Shown: piece by piece, positions 7,215 to 12,894 of the stretch
How the letters are laid out: each line of letters starts with the position of its first letter
How positions within the stretch are numbered: position 1 is the stretch's first letter
Program-made: the position numbers and the translations under genes
The notes under the pieces: model-generated
What the model saw: the letters and a program-made list of their open reading frames with translations, nothing else
Databases searched by the model: none
Told to the model about the DNA's origin: nothing
From: CAJQGY01 sp964417685
GTDB taxonomy: Bacteria; Pseudomonadota; Gammaproteobacteria; Magnimaribacterales; D2472
Assembly: GCA_964417685.1 (NCBI GenBank)
Contig: CAYQIT010000018.1
Location: 1-12,894, forward strand
Direction of reading: 5' to 3'
DNA length: 12,894 bases

Positions 7215-8102
7215 ATGAGTGAATTTATTATAGTTTTTAGAGAAGTTTTAGAGGCCTCTTTGGTTGTTGGAATAATTTATCTTCTTTTAGAAAAATCTAA
7301 TCTAAAGGATCATTTCAAAAAACTTTGGCTTGGCGTCGGAGCAGCAATAGCTGCAAGTATTGCAGTTGGGTATCTAGTAATACTTGCTAAAAATTCTCTA
7401 GGCAATAATTCAACACAGGCTTTGTTTGAGGGTATTTTTCTTTACCTAACAGCGTTTTTAATATGGTATGTAATTTTTTGGCTTTCAAAAAATGTATCCG
7501 ATAAAAAAGAATTAGAATCCAGCACCCTAAGTGCAATAAAGATTTCCTCATGGGGAGTATTCTTTGTAGTTTTCTTTGCAATACTCAGGGAAGGATTTGA
7601 GACAGCTATATTTTTAATATCTAGCTTATCAATTACAGGAACTTTTTCGTATCTAGGATTTTTTCTCGGTGCTATTTTAGCAATCCTTATTGGTTACTTG
7701 ATTGTCATGCAGGGGCGAAAGGTCGATATTAGAAATATATTTAAATACTCAACATTGTTATTAGTCTTTTTAGCATCTGGAATGATTGCTTATGGTACTC
7801 ATGAGGTAGAAGAATATATAGTAAAGTCTGAGATGATTGAGGACTTTAACTCAGATGATATTTATAGACCTTGGGATATCCTTCAACCAAAAGACTCTTT
7901 GTCAGAATCTGATGTAGCTTTTATGTATACATATGATGGATCAAAAGAAAAGTACGTTCATTTATTTCATGACAAGGGAAGTGTAGGCGTTTTTCTTAAA
8001 GGCTTTTTTGGATATAACAGCAACCCTAATTTGCCTGAATTAGTGCTATGGCTTCTGTCATTGTTTTTTGGTCTAAGAATGTGGAGAGGATTCTATTATT
8101 AA
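7215..8102 (+). CDS. FTR1/EfeU-type high-affinity iron permease
   Basis: A 295-residue inner-membrane permease of the FTR1 (OFeT) family. Two REXXE iron-binding motifs are present: REVLE at 9-13 in the first membrane helix and REGFE at 125-129 in the fourth. Hydrophobic segments lie near 4-24, 36-58, 66-90, 111-135, 143-165, 178-196 and 274-290. A longer extracytoplasmic stretch (197-270) ends in GVFLKGFFGYNSNPNLPE, typical of the family. EfeU in E. coli works with EfeO and EfeB, and fungal Ftr1 with a multicopper oxidase; no such partner is adjacent. A Fur box 32 bp before the start codon indicates induction under iron starvation. No SD is seen before the ATG; Met1 is supported because the first REXXE motif begins at residue 9. 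The stop overlaps rmuC by 4 bp. Confidence 0.92.
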   Translation: MSEFIIVFREVLEASLVVGIIYLLLEKSNLKDHFKKLWLGVGAAIAASIAVGYLVILAKNSLGNNSTQALFEGIFLYLTAFLIWYVIFWLSKNVSDKKELESSTLSAIKISSWGVFFVVFFAILREGFETAIFLISSLSITGTFSYLGFFLGAILAILIGYLIVMQGRKVDIRNIFKYSTLLLVFLASGMIAYGTHEVEEYIVKSEMIEDFNSDDIYRPWDILQPKDSLSESDVAFMYTYDGSKEKYVHLFHDKGSVGVFLKGFFGYNSNPNLPELVLWLLSLFFGLRMWRGFYY

Positions 8103-9184
8103 TTATCTGAAAGTTTTTTCTTAGTTTTGGCGCCAAGTTGTTCTAACTCCTTTGCTTGACTAAATAAATTACCATTTCCATTAATAAGTTTGTTTTCAGC
8201 TCCCTCTAGGGCTGAGAATGATAGGTTTAAATACCTTTTAAGATCTTTTATATCATTATTTAATCCATTAAATTTATCAATCATGAGACCTGCTCTTTTA
8301 GCTATGTCTTGCGCATTTTTATTTTGCGAATCTAATTTCCATAAACTTTCAGCCATCCTTAAAATAGAAATAAGATTTATAGGAGTTACAAATCCCATCT
8401 GATTTTGCATCGCAAGTCTTTGAATATCCCAGTCTGCTTTAAGTGCAGATGATAAAGCAGATTCAAGAGGAACAAATATAAGAACGTAATCTGGAGCATT
8501 AATGCCTTCAAGAGAGTTATAGTCTTTTTCAACAAGGCCCTTCATATGGCTCTTGATAGATTTTATATGCTCTTTTAAGAAAGCCTCACCTTCTTGAGAG
8601 TCTTTTGTATCAATATATTTTGAGTATGCTGTTAATGAAACTTTTGAATCTATAATAATGTTTCTATTGTCTGGGAGATAGATAACTGCATCAGGAATGT
8701 AATTTTTACCGCTTTTATCTTTAAAGGACTTTTGCAATTCATAATCTATACCTTGTCTAAGACCAGATTCTTCTAATGTTCTCTCCAGAACCATTTCTCC
8801 CCATGTTCCTTGTGCCTTTGAATCAGATTTTAAGGCGTTAGTTAGGTTATCTGCATCTACGCTAATCTTGGTAGTCTGTTCTACAACCTTTTCTACTTGA
8901 AGTGAAAAATTTTCTTTTGCTCTTGCTTGTTCTTTTTTAAGATCGCTTATCTGAGCATTAAGTTGATTAATTTGTTCTTTGAATGGCGCAAGAGTTTCTT
9001 GCAACCTTTCGAAGTTATTTTTATTTAAAGTCTCATTATTTTCTTTAAGAATTTCATTGGCTAAGTTTGAAAAGCTTAATTCAATAAATTTATTCCTTCT
9101 TTTGCTTATAAAATAAACAATTGGAATTATAATTAACAGTAGTACTGTTATTATTAGCAAAAAATATAAACTTTCTTGATTCAT
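8099..9184 (-). CDS. rmuC: RmuC-family protein (putative DNA recombination limiting)
   Basis: A 361-residue RmuC-domain protein. E. coli rmuC mutants show changed rearrangement at inverted repeats; the biochemical activity is not firmly established, and the core is related to PD-(D/E)XK nucleases. In order: an N-terminal membrane helix (about 7-27), a coiled coil (about 38-118) rich in Glu, Lys, Gln and Leu, then the RmuC core. The core has GTWGEMVLERTLEESGL (126-142), PDAVIYLPD (164-172), IIIDSKVSLTAY (176-187), which holds the nuclease-like D-S-K, and FVPLESALSSAL (237-248). It is shorter than E. coli RmuC (475), the usual short bacterial version. It diverges from the aminotransferase gene across 31 bp, with no clear SD, and its 3' end overlaps the FTR1 gene. 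Confidence 0.92.
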   Translation of the reverse strand: MNQESLYFLLIITVLLLIIIPIVYFISKRRNKFIELSFSNLANEILKENNETLNKNNFERLQETLAPFKEQINQLNAQISDLKKEQARAKENFSLQVEKVVEQTTKISVDADNLTNALKSDSKAQGTWGEMVLERTLEESGLRQGIDYELQKSFKDKSGKNYIPDAVIYLPDNRNIIIDSKVSLTAYSKYIDTKDSQEGEAFLKEHIKSIKSHMKGLVEKDYNSLEGINAPDYVLIFVPLESALSSALKADWDIQRLAMQNQMGFVTPINLISILRMAESLWKLDSQNKNAQDIAKRAGLMIDKFNGLNNDIKDLKRYLNLSFSALEGAENKLINGNGNLFSQAKELEQLGAKTKKKLSDN

Positions 9185-9215
9185 AATAATTTTTTAAAAC
9201 AACTTAATAATCATA

Positions 9216-10424
9216 ATGTCAGACTCTATTCTAAACCATTTTAATAATTTAAAGTCTTCAGGTCTTAATATCGATATAACAAGAGGAAAGCCAGAATCTA
9301 AACAGTTAGATTTATCTAATAATCTTTTGAAAATGGAGGTTGACCCCTATCTTGGAGCAGTTGATTTAAGAAATTATGGAGAGCCTCTTGGCCTAATTGA
9401 AGCAAGGAGCTTGGGCGCTGATCTTTTAGGAGCGCCTGTTGAAAATATTATTACTGGGGAGCAATCAAGTTTATTGCTTTCCTATCAAGTGATGTTATCT
9501 CATTATTTATTTGGTTCAAAAAAAGCATGGAAAAACATCAACTCGCCTAAGTTTATATGTCCTGTACCAGGTTTTGACCGACATTTTAGGATGTTTGAAG
9601 ATTTGGGTATTGAAATGATAACAATTCCACTTGTAGATGATGGTGTTTGTATTGAAAGCTTATCAGAGGTTCTTCAAAATGAGAAAGATGTTGTTGGCAT
9701 GATATGTGTGCCAAGGCACTCTAATCCATCAGGAGAAGTTTATTCTGATAACAATATTTTAGAAATTTTTGAAGTATCAAAAAACTATTCTGAAGATTTC
9801 TTGGTTTTATTTGATAATGCTTACTTAGTTCATGACTTTCTCCCAACAAGGAGTCAATCTGATGTATGGAAACTTGCTCAACAGGTAAATGCTGAGAACA
9901 ATGCTGTTGTAGTAACCTCCTTTTCAAAAGTAACTTTTGGCGGCGGCGGCCTCTCATTTTTAGCTGCATCTGGTAAAAACCTAGAACTAATTAAAAGAAT
10001 GAGAGCTTCTATGGTAATTTGCCCAGACAAAATAAATCAAAAAAAACATATAGACTTCTTTAAAGATAAAAACTCTATTATTGAACATATGAAAAATCAT
10101 GCTAATTTAATAAGGCCTAAATTTGAGCTTTCATATAAAATCCTTGAAACATTATCTTCAGACTATGGCACCTTCTCTAAGCCAACTGGTGGTTATTTCA
10201 TCACATACAAAACGAATAAACCAATAGCAACAAAAGTCGTTGATCTGTGTAAGTCCGTTGGAGTTCTAATCACCCCAGCTGGAGCAACATTTCCATATGG
10301 CAAGGATCCTTTAGATAATATTATTAGAATTGCTCCTACATTTGTGGATGAAGAAAATTTAGCATTAGCTATGGATGTATTTATTACAGCTGTTCAAGTT
10401 GCCCATCACGATCTTCTTTCTTAG
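9216..10424 (+). CDS. Aspartate aminotransferase, subgroup Ic (PLP, fold type I)
   Basis: A 402-residue PLP enzyme that I recognise as the Asp_aminotransf (Pfam PF12897) type of aspartate aminotransferase, exchanging amino groups between aspartate and 2-oxoglutarate. Diagnostic segments are DITRGKPESKQLDLS (20-34), the substrate-loop motif RGKP; DLRNYGEPLG (50-59); CPVPGFDRHF (115-124); VPRHSNPSG (165-173) with N170; LFDNAYLVHD (198-207) with D200 and Y203; SFSKVTFGGGG (235-245) with the Schiff-base lysine K238; and TPAGATFPYGKDP...RIAPTF (353-376) with R371 for the substrate carboxylate. The length is close to the 420-430 usual for the group. It was long misannotated as a GntR-fused or alanine-glyoxylate transferase family. 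No SD is seen. The stop overlaps hspQ by 4 bp. Confidence 0.9.
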   Translation: MSDSILNHFNNLKSSGLNIDITRGKPESKQLDLSNNLLKMEVDPYLGAVDLRNYGEPLGLIEARSLGADLLGAPVENIITGEQSSLLLSYQVMLSHYLFGSKKAWKNINSPKFICPVPGFDRHFRMFEDLGIEMITIPLVDDGVCIESLSEVLQNEKDVVGMICVPRHSNPSGEVYSDNNILEIFEVSKNYSEDFLVLFDNAYLVHDFLPTRSQSDVWKLAQQVNAENNAVVVTSFSKVTFGGGGLSFLAASGKNLELIKRMRASMVICPDKINQKKHIDFFKDKNSIIEHMKNHANLIRPKFELSYKILETLSSDYGTFSKPTGGYFITYKTNKPIATKVVDLCKSVGVLITPAGATFPYGKDPLDNIIRIAPTFVDEENLALAMDVFITAVQVAHHDLLS

Positions 10425-10753
10425 TTATTCGTTCTGATGTGAGGGATGTACTTTTCTCCATTAAAATTTGAAAAATTTTTTTTAATATCAGGGTGAGAAC
10501 ATTGCCTATTCGATTTATCAATTAACAAATTCTGTTCAGATACGTAAGCTATATAAAAAATATCTTTGTTTTCAGCAAGAAGGTGATAAAAGGGCTGGTT
10601 TTTATGAGGTCTAATTTCTTTTGGTATAGCCTGGTACCACTCTTCACTATTATTAAAAACAGGGTCAACATCAAATATCACTCCACGAAAATTAAGATAT
10701 TTGTGTTTTACGATTACTCCAATTGAGAACTTTGCTTCTATAAAGTCATGCAT
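10421..10753 (-). CDS. hspQ: HspQ (YccV-like) heat-shock / Lon-adaptor protein
   Basis: A 110-residue cytoplasmic HspQ-family protein. In enterobacteria HspQ is a heat-shock protein that binds DnaA variants and hemimethylated DNA and acts as a specificity enhancer of Lon. Motifs are AKFSIGVIVKHK (7-18), FRGVIFDVDPVF (22-33), QPFYHLLAENKD (53-64) and AYVSEQNL (69-76). The ATG at 10751-10753 is chosen because homologues begin just before the AKFSIG segment; the frame stays open to an ATG at 10796-10798, but that start would run into the divergent YbjQ-family gene and adds an unsupported extension. The residues between DVDP and the end resemble the longer HspQ form common in alphaproteobacteria more than E. 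coli HspQ. No SD is visible. The 3' end overlaps the aminotransferase by 4 bp. Confidence 0.87.
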   Translation of the reverse strand: MHDFIEAKFSIGVIVKHKYLNFRGVIFDVDPVFNNSEEWYQAIPKEIRPHKNQPFYHLLAENKDIFYIAYVSEQNLLIDKSNRQCSHPDIKKNFSNFNGEKYIPHIRTNN

Positions 10754-10777
10754 TATATTAATAAAGTAAAACATTTT

Positions 10778-10781
10778 AGGA
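10778..10781 (+). promoter_or_regulatory. Shine-Dalgarno AGGA fixing the YbjQ-family start
   Basis: AGGA stands 8 nt before the ATG at 10790. It supports this start over the in-frame ATG at 10748, which has no SD and would overlap hspQ. Confidence 0.6.
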
Positions 10782-10789
10782 AAATTGTC

Positions 10790-11122
10790 ATGGATCAAAA
10801 AATTTTAGTTGTTTCGTCTAATGAAATTGTGGGCTACGAACAAATTGAGTATCTTGGTGTCGTTCAAGGAAGTACTGTTAAGTCAAGAAACTTTATCAGC
10901 GACCTTATAGCATCTTTAAAAACCATCATTGGAGGAGAGTTGGTTGGATATTCTAAACTTCTTGCATCTGCTAGAAGTCAGGCTTATGATCGCATGATTC
11001 AAGATGCAGAAGAGCGAGGCGCAAATGCAATTGTAAGTTTTAGATTTCAGACATCTTCTATTGCGAAAGGAGCCTCTGAAATTCTTGCATACGGAACCGC
11101 AATAAAAATAAATAGAGAATAA
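10790..11122 (+). CDS. YbjQ / UPF0145 (DUF74) family protein
   Basis: A 110-residue cytoplasmic protein of the UPF0145 (YbjQ) family, often named heavy-metal-binding domain on thin evidence; the true function is unknown. Family signatures are EYLGVVQGSTV (20-30), the SDLIASLKTIIGGELVGYSKLL segment (37-58), ARSQAYDRMIQDAEERGANAIV (61-82), and a final strand ILAYGTAIKI (98-107). Length matches E. coli YbjQ (107). The family forms pentameric rings in solved structures; no metal-ligand cluster is evident here, and there are no cysteines or histidines at all. The start is set by the AGGA SD. The small membrane-protein gene begins 2 nt after the stop, so the two form an operon diverging from hspQ across 36 bp. 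Confidence 0.87.
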   Translation: MDQKILVVSSNEIVGYEQIEYLGVVQGSTVKSRNFISDLIASLKTIIGGELVGYSKLLASARSQAYDRMIQDAEERGANAIVSFRFQTSSIAKGASEILAYGTAIKINRE

Positions 11123-11124
11123 AT

Positions 11125-11349
11125 ATGAATAAAACTGAAAAAACGGCTTTTAGAGAAGCAATAATAGTTGTCTTGATGGGCGCAGTAATAAATTTTCCGC
11201 TGCAAACTTTTTTGCTATGGCTAACAATAGATAACTGGCATTGGTCAAATCCTTTATCTATTTCAATATTTACTCAGTCAGTATTAACGTTTGTTGCACT
11301 GATAAGGGTTTATTCAATAAGAATGAGATTCCAAAGAGGTAAGTTTTAG
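11125..11349 (+). CDS. Small two-helix membrane protein, unknown function
   Basis: A 74-residue protein with two hydrophobic segments (about 12-34 and 44-64), a short polar link (DNWHWSNP, 36-43) and a basic end (RVYSIRMRFQRGKF). I do not recognise it firmly. The spacing of EA...V..N.P.Q, SISIF and the final R-x-Y-x-x-R-x-x-F recalls small two-helix proteins such as the DUF7220 group, a weak memory-based resemblance. It is real rather than a chance frame because it begins 2 nt after the YbjQ-family stop, no other frame covers the interval, and the composition is typical of a membrane protein. By the positive-inside rule the basic C-terminus is cytoplasmic. A membrane anchor or partner for the YbjQ protein is conceivable but unproved. 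The stop overlaps the next convergent gene by 4 bp. Confidence 0.7.
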   Translation: MNKTEKTAFREAIIVVLMGAVINFPLQTFLLWLTIDNWHWSNPLSISIFTQSVLTFVALIRVYSIRMRFQRGKF

Positions 11350-11705
11350 TCTTTCTTGCTTTCTTTCTTCTTTTTCATCATACCCATTTTTACTCTCTTG
11401 TTTACCATGTCTTTGCACCAAACATCATAAACAGTAGAGTAATTAGCAGATAATTCAGCCAAAAAGCCTGCCTTTGCCCATTCCTCTTTTTTTTCAGGGT
11501 TATTTTCAATTTCTTTCCATGACGCATCTGCTAGCAAAAGAAGTTCTCCAACAGCATCTTTGGTTTCTTTGCATTCTTTAAAGTTCAGCAAGTGGTTTGG
11601 ATGATGCATTCTTACATCTTTTTGTTTGTCACCAGCCTTATGATGATCGGCGATAAGAGAAGACGAGAATGTAATTGCGAATATCGCAAGCAATGTTTTT
11701 TTCAT
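11346..11705 (-). CDS. Small secreted protein, unknown function
   Basis: A 119-residue exported protein. It has a textbook signal peptide: MKK, a hydrophobic core LLAIFAITFSSSLI, and a probable cleavage after A19 before DHH. The mature part begins with a His-rich segment (D20-H21-H22, later HHPNH 34-38), then two helical stretches carrying C45 and C97, the only two cysteines, so one disulfide is possible in the periplasm. The last 15 residues are mostly lysine. I do not recognise the family. The ATG at 11703-11705 is chosen because a GGAGG SD lies 5 nt upstream; an in-frame ATG 12 nt further upstream overlaps that SD. It follows the SDR gene by 34 nt and may be its operon partner. The His residues make metal binding possible, but no defined site is visible. 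Confidence 0.75.
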   Translation of the reverse strand: MKKTLLAIFAITFSSSLIADHHKAGDKQKDVRMHHPNHLLNFKECKETKDAVGELLLLADASWKEIENNPEKKEEWAKAGFLAELSANYSTVYDVWCKDMVNKRVKMGMMKKKKESKKD

Positions 11706-11710
11706 AGAAG

Positions 11711-11715
11711 CCTCC
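11711..11715 (-). promoter_or_regulatory. Shine-Dalgarno GGAGG fixing the secreted-protein start
   Basis: CCTCC on the plus strand reads GGAGG on the minus strand, 5 nt before the ATG at 11705. This excludes the ATG at 11717, whose first codons contain the SD itself. Confidence 0.75.
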
Positions 11716-11739
11716 ATTATTTTTTTGCTTTAAAATAAA

Positions 11740-12423
11740 CTACTTTTTAACAATATCATCATATTCAAGAATTTTCGAACCATCAAAGTTTTTTTCAATT
11801 GAAGATACCACAGCAAGCGCTACATCTTCAGCCTGGACATTCCTGAATTTTTTAAAAACACCAATCATCAAAGGCTTCATCATCATAAAGATAAACTCAT
11901 AAAATTTTACCTCCCATGCCACTTTTGAATTTCTTTTTCCTAGCAAATGACCAGGCCTGACAAATGTAATTTTTTCGAAGCCAATATTTTTAATTTCTTT
12001 CTCAAGGATGCCTTTTATTTTGAGGTAATAGTTCATAGAATTTTCATCAGCACCCACCGCAGAAATAATCGATATTTCTTTAGCCCCCTTCAGGAAAGCG
12101 CTTTTTGCAATTTCAACCGGCATCTTTAGATCAATATTTCTAAATAATTCTCTATCTTTTTTTCTTATGTGTATTAATTGAGATAGGCTAAGCCTTGATC
12201 CTGAAGCAATACATACATGGTCAGTACTTGGAATATCCTCTAGATATTCATTATCATTATAATCTGTCACTATCTCTTCAATAAGATCTGAATTCTTACA
12301 AAGACTAGTTCTGTTAATTTGGACTTGATGATACTTATTCTCTTCACAGAATTTAGCTATTAAGCCACCAACCAATCCAGAGGCACCAATGAGAAGTATC
12401 TTCTTATTTTTTTCTATATCCAC
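11740..12423 (-). CDS. Atypical SDR NAD(P)-binding reductase (HTATIP2/TIP30-like)
   Basis: A 227-residue Rossmann-fold protein of the extended/atypical short-chain dehydrogenase superfamily. Key segments are KILLIGASGLVGG (8-20), the dinucleotide-binding glycine motif; ISAVGAD (120-126) with the catalytic-type Ser121; YYLKIKG (132-138) giving Y133-x3-K137; and ITFVRPGHLLGKR (152-164). These are the hallmarks of the HTATIP2 (TIP30)-like group. Substrate and pathway are unknown. The start is GTG at 12421-12423, inside the last codons of the kinase gene (10-nt overlap). It is the only start codon close enough to leave the Rossmann strand intact. Translational coupling to the kinase is likely. 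Confidence 0.83.
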   Translation of the reverse strand: MDIEKNKKILLIGASGLVGGLIAKFCEENKYHQVQINRTSLCKNSDLIEEIVTDYNDNEYLEDIPSTDHVCIASGSRLSLSQLIHIRKKDRELFRNIDLKMPVEIAKSAFLKGAKEISIISAVGADENSMNYYLKIKGILEKEIKNIGFEKITFVRPGHLLGKRNSKVAWEVKFYEFIFMMMKPLMIGVFKKFRNVQAEDVALAVVSSIEKNFDGSKILEYDDIVKK

Positions 12424-12894
12424 TGCTCTATACTTTTAATTATGTAATCTGCTGAATTAGTGCCATCAACAGTGAAGTCTTGATGCTTTTGATACAGAGG
12501 CATCCTTTCATCAAAAGCTTCTTTTACAGAAAATCCATCAGGAGCAGAAAACCCCCTTTTGCTTGCATCACCTATTCTTTTATTGATTAATTTATAGGGA
12601 GTATCGATGAAGACAACTGATGAAATTTGTTTTAAATGTGCAATTGCTTTTTCTGAATATATAACACTTCCGCCTGTTGAAATAATCTGGATGCTTGCAC
12701 TTATTGCAAGAACTATTTCTTGCTCAATTTCTCTCAGATACATATAACCTTTTTCATCTTTAATATCTTGCAAAGTTTTGTTGAGTCTTTTTTCAATTAA
12801 ATGGTCAGTATCAATAAAATTAATCCCATGTTTTATTGAAAATAATCTCCCAATGGTAGTTTTGCCACAACCGGCCATGCCAATAAAAGAAATT
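12414..12894 (-). CDS. Shikimate kinase-family P-loop kinase (5'-truncated by window edge)
   Basis: 159 C-terminal residues of a shikimate kinase (AroK-like), the enzyme that phosphorylates shikimate with ATP in the chorismate pathway. The frame stays open to the window edge, so the internal Met at 12878 is not the start; it lies inside the Walker A motif GMAGCGKT (visible residues 5-12). DTD at 28-30, R54 (YLREIEQE), R113 and R130 (ERMPLY) line up with M. tuberculosis AroK D34, R58, R117 and R136, which bind shikimate or close the lid. Two deviations stand out: the usual GGG is TGGS (73-76), and the lid motif RPLL is RGFS (113-116). It is a good family match, but the substrate is less certain. 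The usual partner aroB does not follow; an SDR gene overlapping by 10 nt does. Confidence 0.83.
   Translation of the reverse strand, partial: ISFIGMAGCGKTTIGRLFSIKHGINFIDTDHLIEKRLNKTLQDIKDEKGYMYLREIEQEIVLAISASIQIISTGGSVIYSEKAIAHLKQISSVVFIDTPYKLINKRIGDASKRGFSAPDGFSVKEAFDERMPLYQKHQDFTVDGTNSADYIIKSIEQWI

Noticed and set aside
7387..7581. 64-codon open frame antisense to the FTR1 permease
   Set aside because: No start signals or family features, and fully inside a well-supported gene.
9721..9969. 82-codon open frame antisense to the aminotransferase, rich in Arg, Leu and Gln
   Set aside because: Antisense to an intact enzyme gene; its composition is an artefact of reading the complementary strand.
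10754..10798. Longer hspQ start at 10798, overlapping the divergent YbjQ-family gene
   Set aside because: The extra 15 residues are not part of the HspQ family and would overlap the neighbour's start; the ATG at 10753 gives the expected N-terminus.
12876..12878. Start codon of the shikimate-kinase-like gene at 12878
   Set aside because: This Met is inside the Walker A motif, and the frame remains open to the edge of the window.
1..12894. Mobile element, CRISPR, toxin-antitoxin or defence island
   Set aside because: No transposase, integrase, direct-repeat array or paired small genes of those types are present; gene content is conserved housekeeping and codon use looks uniform by eye.

Overview
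The window is a very compact, AT-rich bacterial chromosome segment. Gene content and order point to a gammaproteobacterium. The minus-strand block rppH, TauE/SafE exporter, lgt, thyA, folA, with a HAD phosphatase diverging from rppH, is the arrangement I recall from Pseudomonas-type genomes, and a TonB gene followed by a TPR gene is typical of marine gammaproteobacteria. Low GC, near-zero spacers and a TonB operon suggest a streamlined marine lineage such as SAR86. That placement is inference; no rRNA or marker tree is available here. With the starts chosen below, only about 264 of 12,894 bases (about 2%) lie outside genes, and no gap exceeds 140 bp. There are no tRNA or rRNA genes, CRISPR arrays or insertion sequences.

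Layout. 1-1768 (+): the C-terminal end of a TonB energy transducer and a secreted TPR protein, presumably the tail of an ExbB/ExbD/TonB operon. 1755-5170 (-): a five-gene operon, rppH > TauE/SafE > lgt > thyA > folA, with junctions of -11, +8, -1 and 0 nt. It covers mRNA 5'-end processing, anion export, lipoprotein maturation and the dTMP/folate cycle. 5183-5839 (+): HAD-IB phosphatase. 5836-7074 (-): DadA-type D-amino acid dehydrogenase. 7215-8102 (+): FTR1-type iron permease, preceded by a clear Fur box lying in the spacer of a sigma70-like promoter. 8099-9184 (-): RmuC. 9216-10424 (+): subgroup Ic aspartate aminotransferase. 10421-10753 (-): HspQ. 10790-11349 (+): YbjQ-family protein plus a small two-helix membrane protein. 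11346-12894 (-): a P-loop kinase of the shikimate kinase family (cut by the window edge), an atypical SDR reductase and a small secreted protein of unknown function.

Most of the window is housekeeping, and I see no hidden defence, mobile or biosynthetic system. The most unusual feature is architectural. All five convergent gene pairs overlap at their stop codons, four of them by exactly 4 bp, and the divergent pair rppH/HAD has only 12 bp between start codons. Transcription termination and initiation must therefore work largely inside coding sequence. The other points of interest are the Fur-controlled orphan FTR1 permease, the shikimate-kinase-like protein with an altered lid, and a small Cys-paired exported protein.
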